DNA of 59,971 nt, taken from Pseudomonas sp. KK4 (lineage in GTDB: Bacteria; Pseudomonadota; Gammaproteobacteria; Pseudomonadales; Pseudomonadaceae). Positions 53,272-59,971 of this stretch are shown in pieces. The stretch is from positions 1-59,971 of the forward strand of contig NZ_LYVP01000029.1 of assembly GCF_001984065.1 (NCBI RefSeq), in the 5' to 3' direction. A model generated the notes under the pieces. The model saw nothing but the letters and a program-made list of their open reading frames with translations, had not been told where the DNA came from and ran no database searches. Numbering within the stretch: position 1 is the stretch's first letter; each line of letters opens with the position of its first letter. Made by a program: the position numbers and the translations under genes.

Positions 53272-54219
53272 ATGCACCTTCGTGATCTCGTCGCGCACTA
53301 CCCGCAACGTCCGGCCCAAGGCGTCCCTGACTGGATGCTGGGGTTCTACAAGCGCCGGGCGATCAGCTTCGCCGATGGTTTGACCGATACCCGCACTCAC
53401 GTCTGCTGGTTTCAGAGCCGCAACTTCACCATCGATTTGCGCCTGCCGCTGGAACATCAGCAGGTGCCGGCAAAGCCGTTGGCAGCCTGTAGCGTTGAAG
53501 AGCTGCAACGGTTGGCCAACTACGAAGGCTGGCAGGCCTTGTGTGCCTGGGAAGGCGAGACCCTGAGCTGGCATGGCGGGACCTCCCTGCAGGTGCACAA
53601 CCGTTGGCCGGAGCCCGCCGTGTTGAAGCGCATCGGCAACTGCATGATCGAATTCGCCCCCAGCGGCGCATACGTCGAAGACTGGCGTCTGCAATCTTCA
53701 GCGCCGGGCGCCTTGATCGGTCTGCGCCTGGTGGTGGAGAGGGAGCTGGAGAGCGGCGTTGTGCGCCATCGCGGGGGCGGCCTGATCCTGTGCGGTGATC
53801 ATGCGGCGATGGTGATCGGCCGTGCGCAACCGCTGGAGGGCGAACAGGAGGGCGCGCAGCTGCGGGATCTGGTCGCGCGTTTTGGCGATGACCCTGTGTG
53901 GCTGAACCGGGCGTTCAACGTTGAAACCTCGGTGGCCGAGGGTTCAATTGCGGACGGCTACCAGGTGACCCTTTCGACCTGTGCGCAGCGCGTTGGCCAG
54001 CTGCTGATTTCCCTTGAGGGTTTCGAGCTCGAGGTGGATGGCGCTCATGTCACCCAGAGGCTGCTGATCGATGGCCGGGCCTGCGAACGGCTGTTCATCA
54101 TCGACACCCTGGAACCCTGCGTCGGTTTCGCCCAGGCCACAGGTTTGAGCGGCAGCGCCGAGCAGTGGTACGCGCGCGAATCGCCCACGTTGAGCCGCTA
54201 CACCCAGCCGCTCTTCTGA
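53272..54219 (+). CDS. Unrecognised protein in the sigma-54 operon (315 aa)
   Basis: This is a soluble protein without signal peptide or membrane span. It is rich in beta-prone segments with several Trp (DWMLGFYKRRAIS, HVCWFQSRNFTIDLRLPLEH, YEGWQALCAWEG). The layout suggests a lipocalin-like or jelly-roll barrel built from repeated strands. The ATG lies three bases after the oxygenase stop, with GAGGAGG upstream, so it is co-translated with the oxygenase. No catalytic motif is recognised. Confidence 0.6.
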   Translation: MHLRDLVAHYPQRPAQGVPDWMLGFYKRRAISFADGLTDTRTHVCWFQSRNFTIDLRLPLEHQQVPAKPLAACSVEELQRLANYEGWQALCAWEGETLSWHGGTSLQVHNRWPEPAVLKRIGNCMIEFAPSGAYVEDWRLQSSAPGALIGLRLVVERELESGVVRHRGGGLILCGDHAAMVIGRAQPLEGEQEGAQLRDLVARFGDDPVWLNRAFNVETSVAEGSIADGYQVTLSTCAQRVGQLLISLEGFELEVDGAHVTQRLLIDGRACERLFIIDTLEPCVGFAQATGLSGSAEQWYARESPTLSRYTQPLF

Positions 54220-54257
54220 CCCATCGTTTCACTCCATTCATCATCCGTGAGGTTTCC

Positions 54258-55337
54258 ATGAAGGCATTCTCGTGCGTGTTCAATCGTGTTGCAGTGCTGC
54301 TGTTGGCGTTGTGCTGTCTGGCATCTGGCGCATCAGCCGCGGAAAAAAAGCAGGAATTCAAGGTCGCCTGGTCGATCTATTCCGGCTGGATGCCCTGGGG
54401 CTATGCCAGCGAACACGGGATCATCGACAAGTGGGCAAAAAAGTACGGGATCAAGATCGAACTGGTGCAGCTCAATGACTACATCGAGTCGATCAACCAA
54501 TACGCCGCCGGCGCATTCGATGCCTGCGGCATGACCAACATGGATGCCTTGACCATTCCGAGTGCCAACGGTGTCGATACCACGGGGCTGATCCTGGGGG
54601 ATTACTCCAACGGCAACGATGCCATCGTGCTCAAGCACGGCAAGACGTTCGCCGACATCAAGGGCCAGCAGGTCAATCTGGTGGAGCTGTCGGTGTCCGA
54701 CTACCTGATGTCCCGGGCCCTGGACATTCACGGGATGAGCCAGCGCGACATCAGGATCATGAACACCTCAGATGCCGATGCCGTGGCCTCGTTTTCCACC
54801 GCTGGCGTGACGGCGGCGGCACTCTGGAACCCACAGTTGAGCATGGTGATGAAGCAGTCACCGACGGCGGTTGAGGTCTTCACCTCCAAAGAGATTCCGG
54901 GGGAGATCATCGACATGATGGCGGTCAATACCCAGACGCTGGCGGCCAACCCGGAACTGGGCAAGGCGCTGGTGGGGGCGTGGTTCGAGACCTTGCAATT
55001 GATGTCCGGCAACGATGGGCAGGCGATCTCGGCACGCACGTCGATGGCCGAGCGCTCGGGCACCGACCTCAAGGGTTACGAGGAACAACTGACGCAGACC
55101 ATGCTGTTCTATACCCCTGCCACGGCCTTCGAGTTCGCCAACTCCGACGCGATCCGCAAGACCATGGACAAGGTACGCACCTTCTCCTTCGCCAAAGGGT
55201 TGCTGGGCCAGGCCGCCACCAGCGCCGATGCAGTGGGCATGCAGTTTGCCGACGGCTCGACCCTGGGGGACAAAAACAATACCAAGCTGCGTTTCGACAC
55301 CCGGTTCGTGAACATGGCGATGGCCAACCAGCTCTGA
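54258..55337 (+). CDS. ABC transporter substrate-binding protein, urea/NitT-TauT-like
   Basis: The 359-residue protein has a Sec signal peptide (cleavage after ASA near residue 28) and a type-II periplasmic binding fold with FKVAWSIYSGWMPWGYASEH at the start. This pattern is shared with binding proteins associated with urea carboxylase loci and with NitT/TauT systems. No permease or ATPase gene follows, so it must use a transporter encoded elsewhere or act as a sensor. GTGAGG precedes the ATG. Confidence 0.8.
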   Translation: MKAFSCVFNRVAVLLLALCCLASGASAAEKKQEFKVAWSIYSGWMPWGYASEHGIIDKWAKKYGIKIELVQLNDYIESINQYAAGAFDACGMTNMDALTIPSANGVDTTGLILGDYSNGNDAIVLKHGKTFADIKGQQVNLVELSVSDYLMSRALDIHGMSQRDIRIMNTSDADAVASFSTAGVTAAALWNPQLSMVMKQSPTAVEVFTSKEIPGEIIDMMAVNTQTLAANPELGKALVGAWFETLQLMSGNDGQAISARTSMAERSGTDLKGYEEQLTQTMLFYTPATAFEFANSDAIRKTMDKVRTFSFAKGLLGQAATSADAVGMQFADGSTLGDKNNTKLRFDTRFVNMAMANQL

Positions 55338-55348
55338 CCCCCGATCCT

Positions 55349-55449
55349 TGCAGGAGCGAGGCTTGCCCGCGATGGTCGTTAACGATAACGCGTTGAGCCT
55401 GACTCGCTGCGGTGTCCTTGAGTCCATCGCGAGCGAGCTCGCTCCTACA
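55349..55449. repeat. REP pair, GGAGCGAG family
   Basis: The left arm is 55349-55373 (with GCTTGCC replacing part of the usual palindrome). The right arm, 55426-55449, is identical to the right arm at 46451-46474. The AACGATAACGCG core is shared with the pairs at 37602 and 46375. It separates convergent genes. Confidence 0.8.
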
Positions 55450-55463
55450 GGGGGAGAGGTTAA

Positions 55464-55979
55464 TCAAGCATGGCTGCGACGCCAGAAGAACCGGGCCAGC
55501 AGTGTGTCGAGGCTGAATTTGCCGGGGCCGCTGAGCACCAGGGGGACCAGGGCCGCCAGATAGATCAGCGGCAGTTTGAAGTTGCCGTAACCTTTGTTGG
55601 TGATCGAGTAACCCTGGGCCAGCTCGCTCAGGCTCGACCAGTCGGCGGGCCAGTGCACGGCGGCGGTGGCGACGATGGTCACCACGATCAGGCTGATCGC
55701 CGAGAAACGCGTGGCCAGGCCCACCAGCAGGGCGAGGGCGCAGATCAGTTCCACCCACATCGACATTTCCCAGTTCAGCGAGGCGGACAAATGGTTGAAC
55801 GGAAACAGGAAGCGATCCTGAATGTCGGCAAACCAGTTCTCGCCGTTGAATTTTTCCAGGCCCGACTCGAAGAACTCCCAGGCCAGGAAGATCCGCAGGG
55901 TCAGTGGCGCGATCCAGGTGCCGGCACGGTCAAGGTTCAGGTGCAGGCCCTTCACGGCCGAGGAAATCGAAGTGCTCAT
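55464..55979 (-). CDS. DoxX family membrane protein
   Basis: The 171-residue protein has four membrane helices and the DoxX start APLTLRIFLAWEFFESGLEKF, followed by ELICALALLVGLATRFSAI. DoxX proteins are small inner-membrane proteins of unclear, possibly redox-related, function. The C terminus is basic (FWRRSHA). The start at 55979 follows GGAGAA on the minus strand. It stands alone. Confidence 0.85.
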   Translation of the reverse strand: MSTSISSAVKGLHLNLDRAGTWIAPLTLRIFLAWEFFESGLEKFNGENWFADIQDRFLFPFNHLSASLNWEMSMWVELICALALLVGLATRFSAISLIVVTIVATAAVHWPADWSSLSELAQGYSITNKGYGNFKLPLIYLAALVPLVLSGPGKFSLDTLLARFFWRRSHA

Positions 55980-56364
55980 GGGGTGTTCTCCTTCAAGTCT
56001 TTGGGTGTCGGGCTTGGGTGGGCCCGTTTAGCGCAAGGATCGGCCTGGCCAATCGACAGGTGAATTTCATCAGCCGGGTGTATCTGCGATGTGTCGTATG
56101 CGCGGGGGTTTGAAGGTTTGTTGTGTCGGGGGCGGGGTTGTACACACTGAGATACGTAACCTCCTGTGGGAGCGGGCTTGCTCGCGAAAGCGATGTGTCA
56201 GTCACTGATGTGTCGACTGATACTCCGCTTTCGCGAGCAAGCCCGCTCCCACAGGGAACAATGGTGCGGGTTGCGTGGCGTTAATTCGTCAAATTGGATC
56301 TTTTGTCCTGCATCCGGGCTTCGTATTGTCCGCAGCTTTGGGCGCAGTGCGCAGGGGAGTCGGG
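55980..56364. other. Divergent intergenic region with a REP pair
   Basis: This 385-base gap separates the DoxX gene and the chemoreceptor gene. Apart from the REP pair at 56163-56255 there is a G-rich stretch near 56102-56140. No gene is supported. Confidence 0.4.
56163..56255. repeat. REP pair, GGGAGCGGGCTTGC family
   Basis: Perfect 30-base arms lie at 56163-56192 and 56226-56255. The right arm closely matches that at 42630-42656. Confidence 0.85.
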
Positions 56365-57435
56365 ATGAATTTCACATGGCGCAGGAAAACCGCCGGGCAC
56401 ATCGTCGAGCAGACCATGCCGGTGCAAGCGCCGGTACCGGTGGACAGTGCCGATGACGCCCGGGTCGCGGCACGCCAGGCTGAGTTGCGCGACCGGGATT
56501 TCTTCCGCGGGCTGGCGCAGCACCTGTTGACCTGCGGCAACTCGCTGGCGCCGGTCAGTGAATCGTTCTCGATGCTCAACCAGCGTCTCAAACTCAACCA
56601 CCAGCGGGCGGAAACCGTGGCCCAAGCGGCCATCGACAACCGTGAACAGGTCAGCCATCTGCAGGAGCAATCCCGGGTCATGGCCGCGGGGCTGCAAGCG
56701 CTGGAGGGGGTGATCACCCACCTGGTCGGCCGCGCCAGCGAGATCGATCGCATCGTTGACCTGATCAGCGATATCGCGCGCAAGACCAACCTGTTGGCCC
56801 TCAACGCCGCCATCGAAGCGGCGCGGGCCGGCGATACCTGGCGCGGTTTTGCAGTGGTGGCCGGCGAAGTGCGGTTGCTGGCGGAAAAAACCGCCGAAGC
56901 GACCCGGGAAATCGTCAAGGAAACCTCGGCCATCCAACAGGAAATCAGCCAGGCCAAGCAGTCGATTTCGCAACAGAGCCAGGTCTCCCACGCGTTTGGC
57001 GCGGTGATCGACCAGGCCGCCGATGCCATGGCCGGCATGTATGGCGAAGCGCAGCAGATGCAGCGGGAAATCGACCAATCGCACCTGCTGTCCAATGTCG
57101 AGCTGGCCAACTTGCAGGAACTGACGCTGAAAGTCGCGGTGTACGATCGCCTGCTCAATCCCAAGCCCCATGCGCCGTTGATCCTGCCGGACGAAACCGA
57201 GTGCCTGTTCGGCCAGTGGTACTACGCCAAAGAGAACCAGACTCAGCAGAGCGATGCCGATTTCCGACGCATGGAGGTACCGCACAAACGGGTGCACAGC
57301 AGCGGTCAGGCGGCGCTGGACGCCCATGCCCGAGGCGAACTGGAGGAAACGCTGAAACAGGTGGGGCAGATGGAAGAAGCCAACGCCGCGGTGATGCGCA
57401 CGGTCAAGGGCCTGCTGCATTCGCGTCTGGTCTGA
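56365..57435 (+). CDS. Soluble methyl-accepting chemoreceptor with C-terminal CZB domain
   Basis: The 356-residue cytoplasmic protein has no membrane span. It has a receptor signalling domain with the hairpin [24 protein letters not shown], then a CZB-type zinc-binding domain (about 245-345) with CLFGQWYY and PHKRVHSSG. In most CZB domains a first His precedes these; at that place here ([15 protein letters not shown]) none is seen. CZB receptors sense hypochlorous acid or zinc. GGGGAG fixes the ATG at 56365. Confidence 0.82.
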   Translation: MNFTWRRKTAGHIVEQTMPVQAPVPVDSADDARVAARQAELRDRDFFRGLAQHLLTCGNSLAPVSESFSMLNQRLKLNHQRAETVAQAAIDNREQVSHLQEQSRVMAAGLQALEGVITHLVGRASEIDRIVDLISDIARKTNLLALNAAIEAARAGDTWRGFAVVAGEVRLLAEKTAEATREIVKETSAIQQEISQAKQSISQQSQVSHAFGAVIDQAADAMAGMYGEAQQMQREIDQSHLLSNVELANLQELTLKVAVYDRLLNPKPHAPLILPDETECLFGQWYYAKENQTQQSDADFRRMEVPHKRVHSSGQAALDAHARGELEETLKQVGQMEEANAAVMRTVKGLLHSRLV

Positions 57436-57514
57436 AACGGGCGCTGGCGCGGGTGACGCTCGAGAACTTTTGCTATACATTTTCCGCCCGCCCATTACAT
57501 GGTGTAACCGCTTC

Positions 57515-59017
57515 ATGTCTCTTGCGCTCGAACGTCTAGTCGCTGGCACGCCGATCCCTTTCGCCGGTAATCGTGTCACTGTGGTCAGCCCCGAACTGGC
57601 AGCACGCTTCCAGCCCGGTGACCACCTGCTGGTGGAGCAGGTCAGCGGCGAATTGTTGCTGATCCCGGTGGCCGACCAACAGGCGGCAGCGGTGGCCATC
57701 GAGCGTGCCGAGGCGGCGTTTGGCGCACTGTCGGCGGTGTCGGACCAAGCGATCAGCCAATTTTTCGATCTGTTTGCCCAACGCCTGGAAACCCCGGAGT
57801 GCTGGGCGCTGATCGAAGCGGCGAACCAGGCCGACATCGAACGGGCCAAGGCCCGCGGTCGTTCCACCACCCGTCTTCTGGCCGATGAGCGCATGCGTCG
57901 CGACATGATCGCCGGCCTGCGCGCCTGGCGTGATGCCTCGGCCACCCGTGGCAAGGTGATCAGTTGCGTCGAGCATGACGGCTGGAAAGTCGAGCAGGTG
58001 GTTTCACCGCTGGGCATCGTCGCCTTCGTTTTCGAGGGACGGCCGAATGTATTTGCTGATGCCGCAGGCGTATTGCGCACCGGCAACACCGCCGTGCTGC
58101 GCATCGGCAGCGATGCGCTGGGCACCGCCCAAGCCATCGTGACCCATGCGCTGAATCCCGCATTGAGCGATGCCGGGCTGCCGGAAGGCGCGGTGTCGTT
58201 GGTGGAAAGCGTCAATCACGCCGCCGGTTGGGCGATGTTCGCCGACCGCCGTCTGTCCTTGGCCGTGGCCCGGGGTTCGGGCCGTGCGGTCAGCCAGTTG
58301 GGCAGCATTGCGCAACAGGCCGGCACCGCTGTGAGCCTGCACGGCACCGGTGGCGCCTGGTTGATCGCCAACCACGACGCCGATGCCACGCGTTTTGCCG
58401 CCGTGGTGCGCAACTCCCTGGACCGCAAGGTCTGCAACACCCTGAACGTGTGCCTGATCCACCGCGACCGCGCGGCTGAACTGGTGCCGCTGTTTCTGGA
58501 TGCGCTGCAACAGGCCGGCAAGACACGGGGGCAGGGCTGCAAACTGCACATCGTCGAAGACAGCGAAGGGTGCCTGCCCGCCGACTGGCAGAGCGCAACC
58601 GTCCAGGTGTACCGCGCTGAGGGCTATCAGACCGAAGCCCTGGCCGAACCGCTGGCGGAAGATCAATTGGGTCGCGAGTGGGAGTGGGAGGAAACCCCGG
58701 AAGTCAGCCTGAAGATTGTCGACGACCTGGACAGCGCCATCGCCTTGTTCAATCGCTACAGCCCGCAGTTCACGGTGTCGCTGATCAGCGAAGACGCGGC
58801 AACACAGGAGCGCTTCTACAACGCGGTCAACGCGCCGTTTGTCGGTAACGGCATCACCCGTTGGGTAGACGGACAGTACGCGCTCAACAAGCCGGAACTG
58901 GGCCTGTCGAACTGGGAAAGCGGGCGACTGTTTGCCCGTAGCGCGATTCTATCGGGCGACGGTGTGTTCACCATTCGCAGCCGTATGACGCAGAGTGATC
59001 TGGGCGTCAAACGCTAA
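57515..59017 (+). CDS. ProA-like aldehyde dehydrogenase family protein
   Basis: The 500-residue protein matches glutamate-5-semialdehyde dehydrogenase in its core: VVSPLGIVAFVFEGRPNVFADAA, the LRTGNTAVLRIG segment, and the catalytic Cys in KVCNTLNVCL. It is about 80 residues longer than ProA, mostly at the N terminus, where a small beta-rich domain is likely (residues 1-60). It may be a ProA paralogue with another substrate rather than the proline enzyme. The Shine-Dalgarno sequence is weak. Confidence 0.75.
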   Translation: MSLALERLVAGTPIPFAGNRVTVVSPELAARFQPGDHLLVEQVSGELLLIPVADQQAAAVAIERAEAAFGALSAVSDQAISQFFDLFAQRLETPECWALIEAANQADIERAKARGRSTTRLLADERMRRDMIAGLRAWRDASATRGKVISCVEHDGWKVEQVVSPLGIVAFVFEGRPNVFADAAGVLRTGNTAVLRIGSDALGTAQAIVTHALNPALSDAGLPEGAVSLVESVNHAAGWAMFADRRLSLAVARGSGRAVSQLGSIAQQAGTAVSLHGTGGAWLIANHDADATRFAAVVRNSLDRKVCNTLNVCLIHRDRAAELVPLFLDALQQAGKTRGQGCKLHIVEDSEGCLPADWQSATVQVYRAEGYQTEALAEPLAEDQLGREWEWEETPEVSLKIVDDLDSAIALFNRYSPQFTVSLISEDAATQERFYNAVNAPFVGNGITRWVDGQYALNKPELGLSNWESGRLFARSAILSGDGVFTIRSRMTQSDLGVKR

Positions 59018-59029
59018 AGCCACGCAACG

Positions 59030-59055
59030 TGTAGCAGCTGGCGCCAGCTGCTACA
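59030..59055. terminator. Perfect 26-base palindrome between convergent genes
   Basis: Two 13-base arms (59030-59042 and 59043-59055, TGTAGCAGCTGGC and its complement) meet without a loop, just after the stop at 59017 and before the cynT stop at 59063. It is related to the hairpin at 59748-59772. Confidence 0.65.
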
Positions 59056-59062
59056 GCGTTAC

Positions 59063-59722
59063 TTACGCCACATCCACTGCCTGGCTAAACACAGCAACGG
59101 TGGTCGGGTGCTCGGCCAGCGATACGAAGCGGCGGCTGCTGCCGTCGAGCGCATCGATCGAGCCGGTCTCAATGTCGTAGACCCAGCCATGCAATTTCAA
59201 CTGACCTTTCTCCTGGGCCAGGCGCACGCTCGGGTGAGTCTGAATGTTGGCCAGTTGCGCGATGACGTTTTCACGCACCATCGAACTGACTTTGGCGGCT
59301 TCACTGGCGTGAGGACGCGCCTCGTTGATGACTTTCGCCGACTCGGCGTGTTGCAACCAGCCAGCGACCGCAGGCAGGTGATCGACGCATTTGCACTTGG
59401 CGACAGTGGTCATGGCGCCGCAATCGGAATGGCCGCAGATCACGATATCGGTCACGCCCAGCACAGCGACGGCGTATTCGACGGTGGCCGACACACCACC
59501 TGGGTGCGGGCTGTAGGACGGCACGATGTTGCCGGCATTACGGATCACGAACAGCTCACCGGGTTCTTGCTGGGTCAGCAGCTCTGGCACTACACGGCTG
59601 TCGGAACAGGTGATGAACAGTGTGCCGGGGTGTTGCGTGGTGGCCAGGTGTTTGAACAGGTCGGTGCGTTGTGGAAAGACTTCTTTCTGAAACTTCAAAA
59701 AACCTTCGATGAGCGCTTTCAT
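59063..59722 (-). CDS. cynT: Beta-class carbonic anhydrase (CynT-like)
   Basis: The 219-residue protein has zinc-site motifs CSDSR (Cys39) and GHSDCGAM, as in E. coli CynT. It hydrates CO2 to bicarbonate, which cyanase needs as co-substrate. It lies 68 bases downstream of the cyanase end on the same strand, so a cyn operon is likely. Confidence 0.88.
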   Translation of the reverse strand: MKALIEGFLKFQKEVFPQRTDLFKHLATTQHPGTLFITCSDSRVVPELLTQQEPGELFVIRNAGNIVPSYSPHPGGVSATVEYAVAVLGVTDIVICGHSDCGAMTTVAKCKCVDHLPAVAGWLQHAESAKVINEARPHASEAAKVSSMVRENVIAQLANIQTHPSVRLAQEKGQLKLHGWVYDIETGSIDALDGSSRRFVSLAEHPTTVAVFSQAVDVA

Positions 59723-59747
59723 GGGAGCTTCCTCTTGTTTTGGTTCT

Positions 59748-59772
59748 GTAGCGGCTGCGGGGCAGCCGCTAC
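59748..59772 (-). repeat. Short perfect hairpin between cynS and cynT
   Basis: GTAGCGGCTGC (59748-59758) pairs with GCAGCCGCTAC (59762-59772) around GGG. It resembles the palindrome at 59030 and may be a small REP type. It may attenuate cynT relative to cynS. Confidence 0.5.
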
Positions 59773-59790
59773 CAGATAGTGTGTGATCGC

Positions 59791-59971
59791 TTAGAACGGA
59801 CGCAGTGGCAGGAACTTGCCGTCGAGGGTGATCACCGCACGGTGGCCGCCTTCTGGGTCTTCGACTTTTTTCATGTTCAGCTTGAAGTTGATCGCGCTGA
59901 TGATGCCGTCGCCGAACTGCTCGTGAACCAGGGCTTTCAGGGTGGTGCCGTAGATCTGGATCATTTCGTAG
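59791..59971 (-). CDS. cynS: Cyanate hydratase CynS, C-terminal 59 residues (cut by window edge)
   Basis: Reading the minus strand in from the right edge gives [20 protein letters not shown], then [11 protein letters not shown], and an end in GKFLPLRPF with TAA at 59791-59793. This matches the C terminus of E. coli CynS closely. The catalytic Glu (Glu99 there) and Ser (Ser122 there) are both in the visible part; the catalytic Arg lies beyond the edge. CynS breaks cyanate with bicarbonate into ammonia and CO2. Confidence 0.88.
   Translation of the reverse strand, partial: YEMIQIYGTTLKALVHEQFGDGIISAINFKLNMKKVEDPEGGHRAVITLDGKFLPLRPF

Noticed and set aside
56281..58215. 644-codon frame opposite the chemoreceptor and dehydrogenase
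   Set aside because: Spans two real genes and the gap between them, with no recognisable motif.
1..59971. CRISPR arrays, tRNA or rRNA genes, insertion sequences, prophage
   Set aside because: No regularly spaced direct repeats, no tRNA- or rRNA-like sequence, and no transposase or integrase frame was seen.

Overview
The window looks like a piece of a Pseudomonas chromosome, most likely of the P. fluorescens group. This rests on the GC-rich coding, the REP-type inverted repeats between genes (a GGGAGCGGGCTTGC family and a GGAGCGAGCTCGCTC family), and the overall gene content. It is an inference, because no rRNA or other marker gene lies in the window.

Layout. At 1-2063 there is the tail of a Gly/His-rich protein, a nucleotidyltransferase-like protein, a small unknown protein whose upstream DNA holds a strongly structured repeat, and a REP-like pair. 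At 2064-7907 there is an unusual autotransporter with a Cys-X5-Arg phosphatase passenger, an AraC-type regulator, a protein that joins a regulator-like N-terminal domain to a TolB-like region, two unrecognised proteins, and a small HD hydrolase.

8329-36817 is one complete type VI secretion locus, all on the + strand: tssB-tssC-tssK-tssL-(TM/OmpA protein)-hcp-clpV-vgrG-[effector/immunity block]-PAAR-(membrane protein)-tssM-tssA-tssF-tssG-tssJ-tssE-(VasL/OmpA protein). All thirteen core parts are present. No Fha, PpkA/PppA or TagF is visible. The embedded block (about 20380-25470) is clearly richer in A+T. It holds a VgrG with a C-terminal HExxH metallopeptidase module and a secreted putative immunity protein, then a GHSLGG lipase followed by two lipoproteins. 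A 946-bp tandem duplication has fused the first lipoprotein, at the point where its sister ends, to a copy of the last 49 residues of the lipase. This effector-tail/immunity chimera is the most striking object in the window.

36947-47481 holds housekeeping and accessory genes: a secreted protein, a SpeF-like ornithine decarboxylase, a DeoR regulator, puuB-like and puuA-like polyamine genes, a bestrophin channel, moaA and a CAP-domain protein. 47622-51967 has a SleB-like cell-wall hydrolase and then a four-gene sugar set (UDP-uronate epimerase, GT2, LABN protein, GT39) that fits uronic-acid or sugar decoration of LPS. 52092-55337 has a near-perfect sigma-54 promoter in front of an IPNS-like oxygenase, an unknown protein and a lone urea/NitT-type substrate-binding protein, suggesting a nitrogen-scavenging operon. 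The end has a DoxX protein, a soluble CZB chemoreceptor, a ProA-like aldehyde dehydrogenase, and cynT with the tail of cynS.
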